Notes under the pieces: model-generated | Seen by the model: only the letters and a program-made list of their open reading frames with translations | Database searches by the model: none | What the model was told of the DNA's origin: nothing | In this document: piece by piece, positions 27,086-36,561 of the stretch | Position numbering within the stretch: position 1 is the stretch's first letter | How the letters are laid out: each line of letters starts with the position of its first letter | Made by a program: the position numbers and the translations under genes | NCBI RefSeq assembly: GCF_003390845.1 | Contig: NZ_QMEK01000001.1 | Location: forward strand, 124,001 to 188,000 | Length of the DNA: 64,000 nucleotides | Direction of reading: 5' to 3' | Source: Tropicimonas sp. IMCC34043 | Lineage (GTDB): Bacteria > Pseudomonadota > Alphaproteobacteria > Rhodobacterales > Rhodobacteraceae

Positions 27086-27934
27086 TCAGGACGGCGACGC
27101 GGCGAGGTGGCGCATGGCCAGCGAAAAAAGCTCGGCCTGCGAGGCAATCCCGAGCTTTGCATAGGCATGGTGGCGGTGCACCTTGACCGTTCCTTCCGAG
27201 ATCCCGAGCAGGGCAGCCGCCGACGGCGTCGAATGGCCCTGCAGCACCAGCAGGACGATCTCGCGTTCCCGCGGGCTCAGCCGGTCGGCGGCAAAGCTCT
27301 CCATCCTGAGGTCGAGCAGCCCGGTCTCGCCCGTCTCACCGGTCCCCCACTGGCGGCGCACGGCCGCCGCAACGGTCGCAAAGACCGCGCCGACCCGCGC
27401 GATCTCGGCCCCGTCGAACCGTGGCTTGGTCAGGTCGCGGGCCAGCGACACCACGATCCAGCGTTCGGCCCCGTCCGGGATCAGCAACCCCAGTTCATCG
27501 ACGATGTGGTTCTTGCGGAAAAACGTCCGGTAATATTCCGACCGCACGAAGGCCTCGGGCGCGAGGTCGAGCACCGAATAGACCCCGGGCGCCGTGCGGT
27601 TGCGGCAGGCGAGGAAAAGCGGATCGAGCAGATAGGGGCCGCTGGCATAGAAATCGACCGCGACCGCCGCCTGCAGCCGGTCGAGGGTGTGAAACAGCGA
27701 CCGCGGCGGCGCGCTGCCGGGATAGAGCGTGACGACCAGCGAATCGAACGGACAGCAGCAGGCGGCCGCGTGGTGCAGCGCGGCGGGAAACTGATCGCTG
27801 CCGACAGTCTCGACAAGCCCCGCGATCACACTGTCCCAGCCCGTGGGAAAGGGCTGCAACAGCGGATGCCCGCCAAGGGCCGTCTCGGATACAGCCGCTG
27901 CGGAAACGTCCTTGGCCCCGGGGTCGGCGTTCAT
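27086..27934 (-). CDS. LuxR-type helix-turn-helix regulator next to agmatinase
   Basis: The 282-residue regulator has a C-terminal GerE-type helix-turn-helix (LSPREREIVLLVLQGHSTPS, LLGISEGTVKVHRHHAY). The N-terminal 200 residues have no TraR-like autoinducer motif and look like a divergent sensor domain (FDSLVVTLYPG, FYASGPYLLDPLFLAC). It is divergent from the agmatinase gene, with a 104-base shared promoter region that contains an imperfect inverted repeat (TATCCG/CGGTATA, 27947-27961). Local control of agmatine/polyamine genes is inferred from this layout. Confidence 0.8.
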   Translation of the reverse strand: MNADPGAKDVSAAAVSETALGGHPLLQPFPTGWDSVIAGLVETVGSDQFPAALHHAAACCCPFDSLVVTLYPGSAPPRSLFHTLDRLQAAVAVDFYASGPYLLDPLFLACRNRTAPGVYSVLDLAPEAFVRSEYYRTFFRKNHIVDELGLLIPDGAERWIVVSLARDLTKPRFDGAEIARVGAVFATVAAAVRRQWGTGETGETGLLDLRMESFAADRLSPREREIVLLVLQGHSTPSAAALLGISEGTVKVHRHHAYAKLGIASQAELFSLAMRHLAASPS

Positions 27935-28038
27935 CGGCTGGTCCTATATCCGTCGGTATATGTCTTCGGCGGAATTTACCGCATCAGGGCCCTTGGTCAA
28001 TTCTGCAAACCGACAAGAAGACCTCGAAGGACCCCAAC

Positions 28039-29010
28039 ATGGCAACGGATTCAAGCGTCAACCCCGCCGCAGGCGATCTCGCCTTCACCCGCGAAGAGAC
28101 CCGCGGCACCATATCCGAGGCGAGCTATGCCGGTGCGCTCAGCTTCATGCGCCGCCGCTATACCCGCGACCTGACCGGCGTCGACGTGGCGATCATGGGT
28201 GTGCCCTTCGATCTGGCGGTCTCCAGCCGGTCGGGCACACGGCACGGGCCGCGGGCGGTGCGCGCGGCCTCGGCCCATATCGCCTGGTCGGCCCCCTGGC
28301 CCTGGACGGAAGACCCCTACACCACGCTTTCGGTCGTTGATTATGGCGACTGCCGGTTCGACTATGGCCGCCCTGCCGGCGTGCCGGACGAGATCGCGAA
28401 CGAGGCCCGCAAGGTGCTGGCGAGCGGCGCCGCGCTGCTGTCGATCGGCGGCGATCACTTCGTCACCTATCCGCTGCTGAAGGCGCATGCCGAAAAGCAT
28501 GGTCCCCTGAGCCTGATCCAGTTCGACGCCCACACCGACACCTGGGCCGACGAACCCGACCGGATCGACCATGGCACCATGCTGTGGCACGCGGTTCAGG
28601 ACGGTCTGGTGGTGCCGGAACGCTCGGTGCAGGTCGGTATCCGCACCCACAACCCCGATACGCTGGGGTTCAACATCATCGACGCGATCGAGATGCACCG
28701 CACCGGCCCCGAGGCGGTGGCCGCCAAGGTCAAGGCCATCGTTGGCGACAACCCGACCTATGTCACCTTCGACATCGACGCGCTGGAACCCGCCTCGGCG
28801 CCCGGCACCGGCACGCCTGTGATCGGCGGTCTGACGCCCTTTCAGGCGCAGGAGACGTTGCGCCAGATCGTCGGCGTCGATGTCGTCGGCATGGACGTGG
28901 TCGAGGTGGCGCCTGCCTATGACGTGGCGGACATCACCGCGCTGGCGGCTGCGACGATTGCAAGCGACCTGCTGTGCCTGCACGCCGCTGCCCGCAAGGC
29001 CAGGGGCTGA
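28039..29010 (+). CDS. speB: Agmatinase (ureohydrolase family)
   Basis: The 323-residue Mn-dependent ureohydrolase hydrolyses agmatine to putrescine and urea. All metal-binding motifs are present: GGDHF, FDAHTDTW and FDIDALEPASAPGTGTP. SRSGTRHGPRAVR near residue 64 is typical of agmatinases rather than arginases, although guanidinobutyrase or another guanidino hydrolase remains possible. A polyamine-type binding protein follows 60 bases later on the same strand and a LuxR-type regulator is divergent, which fits uptake and breakdown of a guanidino or polyamine compound. Confidence 0.87.
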   Translation: MATDSSVNPAAGDLAFTREETRGTISEASYAGALSFMRRRYTRDLTGVDVAIMGVPFDLAVSSRSGTRHGPRAVRAASAHIAWSAPWPWTEDPYTTLSVVDYGDCRFDYGRPAGVPDEIANEARKVLASGAALLSIGGDHFVTYPLLKAHAEKHGPLSLIQFDAHTDTWADEPDRIDHGTMLWHAVQDGLVVPERSVQVGIRTHNPDTLGFNIIDAIEMHRTGPEAVAAKVKAIVGDNPTYVTFDIDALEPASAPGTGTPVIGGLTPFQAQETLRQIVGVDVVGMDVVEVAPAYDVADITALAAATIASDLLCLHAAARKARG

Positions 29011-29070
29011 GGCGGGCTGCGTGACCTTGGGAGGAGGCCTATCAATCCACATGACGGAGACCCGGAAACG

Positions 29071-30174
29071 ATGACCGACCCAGTCCCTTTCTTCCCGCTG
29101 CCGCGCGTCGCCTCGTTGCTGGCAGCAATTGTCGCGACGCCGGCTGCGGCCGCGGATCTTTCGATCTACAACTGGGCCGATTACTTCGCGCCCGACACGA
29201 TCCAGAGCTATCAGGCCGAGACCGGCAGCGATGTGACGCTCGATTTCTTCGATTCGAACGAAGTGCTCGAAACCAAGATACTGACCGGGCGGTCAGGCTA
29301 TGATGTGGTGTTTCCCGCGACCTCGAATGCCGAGCGTGAATTTGCGGCGGGCGGATTGCTGGCCATCGATCCGGACCGGCTGCAGAACTATGGCAATCTC
29401 GACCCGGCGATCCTTGCCGCGCTCGACGCGGTGCCGGGCGGCCGGCAGCTGGGCGTTCCCTATACCTGGGGCACGATCGGCATCGCCTGGAACCGGGACC
29501 TGGTGGCGGACCGGCTGGGCGGGGATGTCGCCATGGACAGCTGGGATGCGCTGTTCGATCCGGCGATTGCCGGCAAGCTGGCCGATTGCGGCATCGGTGT
29601 GCTCGACTCGCCAATCGAGATGACCTCGGTCGCGTTGCACCGTGTCGGTGCCGATCCCTATTCCGACGCGGCCGCCGATCTTGACCGGGCGCAGGCGGCG
29701 CTCGAGGTCGCCGCGACGTCGGTGCGCTATTTCAACAGCCAGAAGACGGCGAGCGATCTTGCAGCCGGAAACATCTGTATGGCGGTGCTTTACAGCGGCG
29801 ATGCGGGTCTGGCGCAGGCCCGCGCGATGGAGGCCGGAAATGGTGTCGAGATCAGCTATGCCATCCCGCGCGAAGGCACGCTGATGTGGATCGACCTGAT
29901 GGCGATCCCGGCCGACGCGCCGCATGTGGACGAGGCCTATCGTTTCATCGACTACATGCTGCGCCCCGAGGTGATCGCCGAGGTCACCAATTCCGTGTTC
30001 TTTGCCAACGCGAATGCGGCTGCCACGGCAAATGTCGATCCGGCGATCCTGTCGGATCCGGGTGTCTATCCCGATGCGTCCACGATGGCGCGTCTGTTCC
30101 CGGACCGCAGCGTTGACGGCAAGGCGCTTCGCGCCCGCACGCGGCTGTGGACCCGGGTCATGTCTGGGATCTGA
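29071..30174 (+). CDS. Spermidine/putrescine-type ABC transporter substrate-binding protein
   Basis: The 367-residue periplasmic protein belongs to the PotD/PotF family. A signal peptide (about residues 1-27, ending TPAAAA) precedes LSIYNWADYFAPDTI, the family's hallmark start. Further PotF-like sections are YDVVFPATSNAEREF, GVPYTWGTIGIAWN and REGTLMWIDLMAIPADAP. It is in tandem with agmatinase, but no permease or ATPase gene follows: the next gene is convergent. It therefore must use transporter components encoded elsewhere. The polyamine substrate is inferred from family and neighbourhood. Confidence 0.85.
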   Translation: MTDPVPFFPLPRVASLLAAIVATPAAAADLSIYNWADYFAPDTIQSYQAETGSDVTLDFFDSNEVLETKILTGRSGYDVVFPATSNAEREFAAGGLLAIDPDRLQNYGNLDPAILAALDAVPGGRQLGVPYTWGTIGIAWNRDLVADRLGGDVAMDSWDALFDPAIAGKLADCGIGVLDSPIEMTSVALHRVGADPYSDAAADLDRAQAALEVAATSVRYFNSQKTASDLAAGNICMAVLYSGDAGLAQARAMEAGNGVEISYAIPREGTLMWIDLMAIPADAPHVDEAYRFIDYMLRPEVIAEVTNSVFFANANAAATANVDPAILSDPGVYPDASTMARLFPDRSVDGKALRARTRLWTRVMSGI

Positions 30175-30256
30175 TCGCCCGCGGTGCGGGATCTGCACCG
30201 GCCCTCGCCCTGCGGCCGGCGCGACCGCCGCGCCGCAGGCAGGTCAGGGGCGCGCG

Positions 30257-30282
30257 CGACGAGGGCGCGAGTGCCCTCGTCG
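30257..30282. terminator. Hairpin between convergent genes
   Basis: CGACGAGGGC pairs with GCCCTCGTCG (10 bp) around GCGAGT. It separates the binding-protein gene from the convergent M20 peptidase gene and lacks a U-tract. Confidence 0.5.
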
Positions 30283-30293
30283 GCGGCGGGGTC

Positions 30294-31682
30294 TCAGGCC
30301 GACAGTGCCGCCAGCACACGGGCCCAACTGCGGATGCCCTTGTGAAAGCTCTTCACGTCATACTTCTCGTTCGGCGAATGGATCGCGTCGTCGTCGTTGG
30401 CAAAGCCGATCAGCAGCGAATCCATGCCGAGGATCGACTTGAAGTAATAGGCGACCGGGATCGACCCGCCCATGCCGGTAAAGACCGCCTCGCGGTTCCA
30501 TTCGTCCGACAGCGCCTGACGCGCGGTCTCGAATTCGGGGCGGGTGATGTCCATGACCGAAGCCCGCGAGCCTTCGAGCGAATTGTCCCAGGTGACGCTG
30601 GCATCGGGGGAAAGCTGCGCCTCGACATGGGCGCGGACCTTCCGGCGCAGCGCGTCGGGGTCCATGTCGCCCACCAGCCGGCAGGTGATCTTGCAATGCG
30701 CCTTGGACGGGATCACGGTCTTCGACCCCGCGCCCTGATACCCGCCCCAAAGTCCGTTGACCTCCAGCGTCGGGCGCGCCCATTGCTGTTCGAGCGTGCT
30801 GTAGCCCGCCTCGCCATGGGCCTTGGTATAGCCGACGCTTTCCAGATAGGCCTTTTCGTCGAAGCCGCAGCTTTCCCACTGCCGCTTCAATTCCTCGGGC
30901 ACCTCGTGCACGCCTTCGTAAAATCCTTCGACCGCGACGCGACCGTCCGCGTCGTGGAACGAGGCGACGATGCGCGCGATCTCCTTCAGCGGGTTCAGCC
31001 CCGGTCCGCCATAATGGCCCGAATGCAGGTCGATCCGCGGGCCGGTGATGGTGAACTCGTCCTTCAACATGCCGCGCAGCTGCGAGGCGATCGAGGGCAC
31101 GCCGGGGCTGACCATGCCGGTGTCGCAGATCAGCACGAGATCGCGGGTCAGCTCGTCGGCATTTTCCTTCAGGAACGGCACCAGCGAGGGCGAGCCCGAC
31201 TCCTCCTCGCCCTCGAAGAAGAAGGTGACGGGCAGGGGCAGGCTGCCGTGGACGGCGATCCAGGCGCGGGCGGCCTCGACAAAGGTCATGAGCTGGCCCT
31301 TGTCGTCCGAGGTGCCGCGTCCGCGGATCAATTTGCCGTGAGGCCCGTCCTGCAATTCGGGTTCGAACGGCGGCGTGTCCCACAGATCCAGCGGGTCGAC
31401 CGGCTGCACGTCATAGTGGCCATAGAACAGCAGATGCGGCCCGGCGCCGCCCTCGCTTTTTGCCACCACCATCGGATGGCCCGGGGTCGGGCGCTTGGCA
31501 GCCTCAAGTCCCATGGTCGCCAGATCGGCCACCAGCGCATCGGCTGTCTGGTCGCAAGCCGCCTTGAAGGCCGGATCGGTCGAGATCGAGGGGATCCTGA
31601 GCAAGGTCATCAGCCGGTCGAGCGCTGCGGGCAGGTCGGTGTCGATCCGGTCCAGAACGGGGGCAAGGCGGGGGTCGGTCAT
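30294..31682 (-). CDS. M20 family metallopeptidase (dipeptidase / carboxypeptidase type)
   Basis: The 462-residue cytoplasmic zinc peptidase has the di-metal motifs of M20: LFYGHYDVQP with the first His and Asp, RGTSDDKGQL, the general base and ligand in FFEGEEESGS, LICDTGM, and a late His in NDDDAIHSPNEKYD. The lid domain contains LHSGHYGGPGLNP. The start ATG at 31682 follows AAAGGAACC; an upstream extension in the same frame has no similarity. The family includes dipeptidases and N-acyl hydrolases, and the exact substrate is not evident. Confidence 0.9.
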   Translation of the reverse strand: MTDPRLAPVLDRIDTDLPAALDRLMTLLRIPSISTDPAFKAACDQTADALVADLATMGLEAAKRPTPGHPMVVAKSEGGAGPHLLFYGHYDVQPVDPLDLWDTPPFEPELQDGPHGKLIRGRGTSDDKGQLMTFVEAARAWIAVHGSLPLPVTFFFEGEEESGSPSLVPFLKENADELTRDLVLICDTGMVSPGVPSIASQLRGMLKDEFTITGPRIDLHSGHYGGPGLNPLKEIARIVASFHDADGRVAVEGFYEGVHEVPEELKRQWESCGFDEKAYLESVGYTKAHGEAGYSTLEQQWARPTLEVNGLWGGYQGAGSKTVIPSKAHCKITCRLVGDMDPDALRRKVRAHVEAQLSPDASVTWDNSLEGSRASVMDITRPEFETARQALSDEWNREAVFTGMGGSIPVAYYFKSILGMDSLLIGFANDDDAIHSPNEKYDVKSFHKGIRSWARVLAALSA

Positions 31683-31845
31683 GGCGGGTTCCTTTCGCGT
31701 CGGCGCGAAGGTAACAGCGGCATCGCCACTGTCCAGCGACAGCCCGACGCGGCGCGCGATGTCGCGACGCCGGGACCTTCGCAGGGGTTGGCAAGCAGCA
31801 AAGCCACACGCTAGTGTGCGCGCGATCGAAGGGGAGTGACCACAT

Positions 31846-32421
31846 ATGCGCATAATCGGCCTGGCGCTGGCATTGGCCTGTCTCGCGCCGCACGCAATCG
31901 CGCAGCCGCTCGACAGCAAGGCTGCCCGCAAGATGCTGTTCGGCACCCGAGGCGTCGACGTCCAGATTTCCGATGTCGGTTTCATCGACGCGGGCATGGT
32001 CAAGGCGCTGGAACAGGCCGCCGGCCAGATCCCTTATTATGGCGCGATCGCGGTCTCGCCGGGCGAGCCGACAAGTTCGAACCTGATGTCGGTGATCGGA
32101 AACCTGCACTCGCCCGAGTCCGCCGCGAAGGCGGTGCTGGACAATTGCAACGCAAGGCGCACAACCGGCGGGCCCTGCGTGGTGATCGCGGTCGTCACGC
32201 CGCGCAAGTACTCGCCGCAGCCGCTGACCCTGTCGGTGGGCGCGACCGGGGCCTTCGAAAAGGAATATCGCAAGATGAAGGCGCCGAAGGCGATGGCAAT
32301 CTCGCGCTCGACCGGGGGCTATGCCATGGACCGCGGCGATGGTGGCCGGGCGGTATCGCAATGCGAGGCGGCAGCCGCCGCGATGGGCGGCAAGGATTGC
32401 GAGGTCGTGATCGCCGATTGA
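31846..32421 (+). CDS. Small secreted protein upstream of hemA, function unknown
   Basis: The 191-residue protein starts with a signal peptide (MRIIGLALALACLAPHAIAQ), so it is predicted periplasmic. The mature part has NCNARRTTGGPC and QCEAAAAAMGGKDCE, two Cys pairs that could form disulfides, and a LTLSVGATGAFEKEYRKM segment. I recognise no catalytic motif. Homologues directly before hemA have been labelled 5-aminolevulinate synthase in databases by neighbourhood, but nothing here supports that. It is 131 bases upstream of hemA on the same strand. Confidence 0.75.
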   Translation: MRIIGLALALACLAPHAIAQPLDSKAARKMLFGTRGVDVQISDVGFIDAGMVKALEQAAGQIPYYGAIAVSPGEPTSSNLMSVIGNLHSPESAAKAVLDNCNARRTTGGPCVVIAVVTPRKYSPQPLTLSVGATGAFEKEYRKMKAPKAMAISRSTGGYAMDRGDGGRAVSQCEAAAAAMGGKDCEVVIAD

Positions 32422-32470
32422 CTTGGCTGCCCGCTGGAGACATATGCAATTTGACGCATTTGAATGTCAT

Positions 32471-32484
32471 TTGCGCTGTGTCAA
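32471..32484 (+). promoter_or_regulatory. Possible Fnr/FnrL box upstream of hemA
   Basis: TTGCGCTGTGTCAA matches the TTGAT-N4-ATCAA consensus at 7 of 10 defined positions and lies 69 bases before the hemA start. A weaker TTGACGCATTTGAA lies about 20 bases upstream. FnrL control of hemA is known in Rhodobacter; its presence here is an inference. Confidence 0.3.
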
Positions 32485-32552
32485 GGTAGGCCTCGGCCAG
32501 AAGTGTGAACCAGGTGTAGATTGAACCGCCATAAGACCCGAGGTTATCCCAG

Positions 32553-33788
32553 GTGACGAACAAGATCCGCTATGCAGCTGCCGTCGACTCCGCGATAGAA
32601 AAACTCCATGAGGAAGGGCGTTATCGTACCTTCATCGACATCGAGCGTCGTCGCGGCGCCTTTCCGGCAGCCGTATGGAAGCGGCCGGATGGGACCGAAT
32701 CGGAGATCACGGTCTGGTGCGGCAACGATTATCTCGGCATGGGCCAGCACCCGGTCGTTCTGGCAGCGATGCATGAAGCGCTAGACGCGACCGGCGCCGG
32801 ATCGGGCGGAACCCGCAATATCTCGGGCACCACGGTCTATCACAAGGCGCTCGAAGCCGAACTTGCGGATCTGCACCAAAAGGAAGCCGCGCTGGTCTTT
32901 ACCTCGGCCTATGTTGCCAATGACGCCACGCTGTCGACCCTGCCGAAACTGCTGCCCGGTCTGATCATCTATTCCGACCAACTGAACCACGCCTCGATGA
33001 TCGAAGGCATCCTCCGCAACGGTGGCGCCAAGCGGGTGTTCCGCCACAACGATGTGGCGCATCTGCGCGAGTTGCTGGCGGCCGACGATCCGCGCGCGCC
33101 GAAGCTGATCGCCTTCGAGTCGATCTATTCGATGGATGCCGATTTCGGGCCGATCCGGGAAATCTGCGATCTGGCGGATGAATTCGACGCCCTGACCTAT
33201 ATCGACGAGGTCCATGCCGTCGGCATGTACGGCCCGCGCGGCGCCGGCGTGGCCGAGCGTGACGGGCTGATGGCGCGGATCGACATCATCAACGGCACGC
33301 TCTCCAAGGCCTATGGTGTGATGGGTGGCTATATCGCGGCCTCCGAGCGGATGTGCGACGCGATCCGGTCCTATGCGCCGGGCTTCATCTTCTCGACCTC
33401 GCTGCCGCCGGCGGTGGTGGCGGGCGCCGCGGCCTCGGTCCGGCATCTCAAGACCGACCAGGCGCTGCGCGACAAGCAGCAGTTGCATGCAAAGATCCTG
33501 AAGACCCGGCTGATAGCCATGGGGCTGCCGATCATCGACAATGGCTCGCACATCGTGCCGGTGATGGTGGGCGATCCGGTGCATACCAAGCGGATCTCGG
33601 ACATGCTGCTCGAGCAATACGGCGTCTATGTGCAGCCGATCAACTATCCCACCGTGCCCCGCGGCACCGAACGGCTGCGTTTCACGCCGTCGCCGGTGCA
33701 TACGCCGGACATGCTTGACGGGCTGGTGCGGGCCATGGATCAGCTTTGGCGCCAATGCGCGTTGAACCGCGCAGAACTTTCTGCCTAA
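32553..33788 (+). CDS. hemA: 5-aminolevulinate synthase
   Basis: The 411-residue PLP enzyme condenses glycine and succinyl-CoA to 5-aminolevulinate, the first step of haem and tetrapyrrole synthesis by the C4 route of alphaproteobacteria. [42 protein letters not shown] and [17 protein letters not shown] are family hallmarks. The PLP lysine is K252 in [11 protein letters not shown]. The predicted start is GTG at 32553, and no strong ribosome-binding site precedes it. A short secreted-protein gene lies upstream and a RodZ-like gene downstream. Confidence 0.97.
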   Translation: MTNKIRYAAAVDSAIEKLHEEGRYRTFIDIERRRGAFPAAVWKRPDGTESEITVWCGNDYLGMGQHPVVLAAMHEALDATGAGSGGTRNISGTTVYHKALEAELADLHQKEAALVFTSAYVANDATLSTLPKLLPGLIIYSDQLNHASMIEGILRNGGAKRVFRHNDVAHLRELLAADDPRAPKLIAFESIYSMDADFGPIREICDLADEFDALTYIDEVHAVGMYGPRGAGVAERDGLMARIDIINGTLSKAYGVMGGYIAASERMCDAIRSYAPGFIFSTSLPPAVVAGAAASVRHLKTDQALRDKQQLHAKILKTRLIAMGLPIIDNGSHIVPVMVGDPVHTKRISDMLLEQYGVYVQPINYPTVPRGTERLRFTPSPVHTPDMLDGLVRAMDQLWRQCALNRAELSA

Positions 33789-33903
33789 CTCTTCCTTAAG
33801 TGCAAGGATGTCAGCGCTGTGTTACCGTGTGCTCAAGGGCATGTGATATGTCGAATCGCATGCCTATAGAGGACACATAATTGACGCTGACGAGGACGGG
33901 TAG

Positions 33904-35208
33904 ATGATAGGGCGCCTCTTGCCGCCCGAGGCGGGTGCCGAACATACCCCCCCCAAGGGGTATGATGATTTCGACCTGCGCCTTGGAGATGTCATGCGCG
34001 GGGAACGGGCGACGTTGGGCAAGTCATTGCTCGACGTGCAGCGCGAATTGAAAATCAAGGCCTCGTTCATCGCGGCGATCGAGAATGCCGATATTTCGGC
34101 CTTCGAGACACCGGGATTCATCGCGGGCTACGTTCGGTCTTATTCCCGCTATCTCGGGCTCGACCCCGAGTGGGCGTTCGAGACGTTCTGCCGTGAGGCG
34201 AACTTCGTCTCTCCCTCGACCAAGGACAAGCTTGGAACTCCGCCGAGTTCGAAGGCGCCGGTCTATCGCAAGGATCCGGTGGTGAAATCAAAGGGGTATG
34301 ATCCCTTTGCGGATCCGCGCTTCGCCTTTGCACCGCGCAGTTCCAGCCCCTTCTCCAACCTCGAACCGCGGGCAATCGGCTCGACGCTGGTGTTGCTTGC
34401 GCTGATCGCGGCGGTCAGCTATGGCGGCTGGTCGGTGCTTCAGCAGGTGCAGCGGGTCCAGGTGTCGCCGGTGGAACAGGTGCCGCTTGCCATAGCTGCC
34501 ATCGATCCGCTAGCGGATGTGCGTGGCGTTGCCGATCACGGCGATATCGGCATGGCCGAGAGCGATTCGGCGCAATCCAATCCGCTGGAGCGGCTGTATC
34601 GGCCGCAACCTCTCGATGCGCCGGTAATGGTTCCGCGCGACGGGCCGATTGCGGCGCTCGATCCGCGAATGACCGGTGCGCTGGCCCCTTCGGCGCTGCC
34701 CGATTTCGACGGGTCGCGGAACGAGTCTTTCGCGCAGACGGGCACTGCCGCATCTGGTTCGGACGAACAGGGGCTGAACCAGGCCGACGCCATAATCGCG
34801 GCCCTGGCCGAGGCGGCCGCGGGCCCCAAGGTCACCGTCGATGCCCCCGAGGTCGTGTTGATGGCGGTGCGTCCGGCCTGGGTGCGGATCCGCGCTGGCA
34901 ACGGCACGGTCCTGCTGGAGAAAATCCTCAATCCCGGCGACACGTGGGTCGTGCCGCAGACCGAAACGCCCCCGATTCTGCGCACCGGTGCCGCTGGCGC
35001 GATCTATTTCGCCGTGAACGGCCAGACCTATGGCCCGGCCGGAGCCCACGGCGCCGTGGTCGACAAGATCGCGCTGAACCCGGTCGCCCTGACCGAAAAG
35101 TTCGCCATGGCCGATCCTGCCTCGGGCGAGGACGCCCGCAAGGCCGTCGCTGTGGCAGAGGCCATGTTGGCCCCGGAACCCCAGCCCTCGACACTCAAGA
35201 CCGAATGA
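33904..35208 (+). CDS. RodZ-like membrane protein with N-terminal helix-turn-helix
   Basis: The 434-residue protein has a cytoplasmic XRE-type helix-turn-helix of the RodZ kind (LRLGDVMRGERATLGKSLLD, IKASFIAAIENADI, PGFIAGYVRSYSRYLGLDP), a linker, one membrane helix near residues 160-178 (GSTLVLLALIAAVSYGGW), and a periplasmic part ending in a DUF4115-type beta domain (VRPAWVRIRAGNGTVLLEKIL). RodZ links MreB filaments to the cell envelope. The periplasmic linker is long and low in complexity. It is followed by ispG after 89 bases, the same order as rodZ-ispG in many proteobacteria. Confidence 0.88.
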   Translation: MIGRLLPPEAGAEHTPPKGYDDFDLRLGDVMRGERATLGKSLLDVQRELKIKASFIAAIENADISAFETPGFIAGYVRSYSRYLGLDPEWAFETFCREANFVSPSTKDKLGTPPSSKAPVYRKDPVVKSKGYDPFADPRFAFAPRSSSPFSNLEPRAIGSTLVLLALIAAVSYGGWSVLQQVQRVQVSPVEQVPLAIAAIDPLADVRGVADHGDIGMAESDSAQSNPLERLYRPQPLDAPVMVPRDGPIAALDPRMTGALAPSALPDFDGSRNESFAQTGTAASGSDEQGLNQADAIIAALAEAAAGPKVTVDAPEVVLMAVRPAWVRIRAGNGTVLLEKILNPGDTWVVPQTETPPILRTGAAGAIYFAVNGQTYGPAGAHGAVVDKIALNPVALTEKFAMADPASGEDARKAVAVAEAMLAPEPQPSTLKTE

Positions 35209-35297
35209 TGCGGTGCGGCATGGGCACGCGGCGTCCTGCGTTGCCCAGACGACCCGACCGGACTAGATAGGGGCAAGAACAGCTCCCGGAGGTCTCG

Positions 35298-36437
35298 ATG
35301 TCGATCAATCATGTGCGCCCGTGGCGGAACATCTATCGCCGCCAGAGCCGCCAGATTTCTGTCGGGTCGGTCAAGGTGGGCGGCGATGCGCCGATCTCGG
35401 TCCAGACCATGACCAACACGCTGACCACCGACGTGGCGGCGACCATTGCCCAGGTTCAGGCCGCGGCCGATGCCGGCGCCGACATCGTGCGGGTCTCGAC
35501 CCCGGACGAGGCAAGCACCCGGGCGCTGCGCGAGATTGTCGCCGAAAGCCCGGTGCCCATCGTCGCGGATATCCACTTTCACTACAAACGCGCCATCGAG
35601 GCGGCCGAAAGCGGCGCTGCCTGCCTGCGGATCAACCCCGGCAATATCGGCGATGCGACGCGGGTGCGCGAGGTCATTGCGGCGGCAAAGGATCACGGCT
35701 GTTCGATCCGGATCGGCGTCAATGCCGGCAGCCTGGAAAGGCACCTGCTGGAAAAATACGGCGAGCCATGCCCCGACGCGATGGTCGAAAGCGGCATGGA
35801 CCACATCCGTATCCTGCAGGACCATGATTTCCACGAGTTCAAGATCTCGGTGAAGGCCAGCGACGTGTTCATGGCCGCCGCCGCCTATCAGCAACTGGCC
35901 GAGCAGACCGACGCCCCCATTCACCTCGGCATCACCGAGGCGGGCGGGTTGGTGTCGGGCACCGTCAAGTCGGCCATCGGCCTGGGCAACCTGCTGTGGA
36001 TGGGGATCGGCGACACGCTGCGGGTCAGTCTGTCGGCCGATCCTGTCGAAGAGGTCAAGGTCGGCTTCGAGGTCTTGAAATCGCTCGGCCTGCGGCACCG
36101 CGGTGTCAACATCATCTCGTGCCCGTCCTGCGCGCGTCAGGGCTTTGACGTGATCCGGACCGTCGAGATTCTGGAAAAGCGGCTCGAGCACATCAAGACC
36201 CCGATGAGCCTGTCGATCATCGGTTGTGTGGTGAACGGTCCCGGCGAGGCGCTGATGACCGATGTCGGGTTTACCGGCGGCGGGGCAGGGAACGGCATGA
36301 TCTATCTTGCCGGCAAACAAAGCCACAAGATGTCGAATGACGGCATGGTCGATCACATCGTCGAACTGGTCGAGAAGAAGGCGGCCGAAATCGAAGCCGC
36401 CGAGGCCGAGGCGACCGAGCCGCAGGCAGCCGAGTGA
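35298..36437 (+). CDS. ispG: 4-hydroxy-3-methylbut-2-enyl diphosphate synthase (flavodoxin)
   Basis: The 379-residue [4Fe-4S] enzyme makes HMBPP from MEcPP in the non-mevalonate isoprenoid pathway. The N-terminal TIM-barrel has [16 protein letters not shown] and [14 protein letters not shown]. The C-terminal cluster domain carries C275 and C278 in SCPSCAR and C310 in GCVVNGPGE, with the fourth ligand Glu in the same motif. A GGAGG lies just before the ATG at 35298. The acidic Ala/Glu-rich tail of about 20 residues is a normal family variation. Confidence 0.97.
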   Translation: MSINHVRPWRNIYRRQSRQISVGSVKVGGDAPISVQTMTNTLTTDVAATIAQVQAAADAGADIVRVSTPDEASTRALREIVAESPVPIVADIHFHYKRAIEAAESGAACLRINPGNIGDATRVREVIAAAKDHGCSIRIGVNAGSLERHLLEKYGEPCPDAMVESGMDHIRILQDHDFHEFKISVKASDVFMAAAAYQQLAEQTDAPIHLGITEAGGLVSGTVKSAIGLGNLLWMGIGDTLRVSLSADPVEEVKVGFEVLKSLGLRHRGVNIISCPSCARQGFDVIRTVEILEKRLEHIKTPMSLSIIGCVVNGPGEALMTDVGFTGGGAGNGMIYLAGKQSHKMSNDGMVDHIVELVEKKAAEIEAAEAEATEPQAAE

Positions 36438-36510
36438 CCGCACACGGGCGGCCGCAGCGGTTTGCCCAGTAACGCAGTAATCCACTACTTAATCGCTGGT
36501 TGAGACCACA

Positions 36511-36530
36511 CCGGGGCAAATTCGCCCCGG
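36511..36530. terminator. Hairpin between ispG and the convergent HlyD-type gene
   Basis: CCGGGGC and GCCCCGG pair around AAATTC. It lies in the gap between two convergent genes, has no U-tract, and could serve both strands. Confidence 0.45.
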
Positions 36531-36561
36531 TTCGTCGCGCAGACCTCCGGCATGGCGCCGA

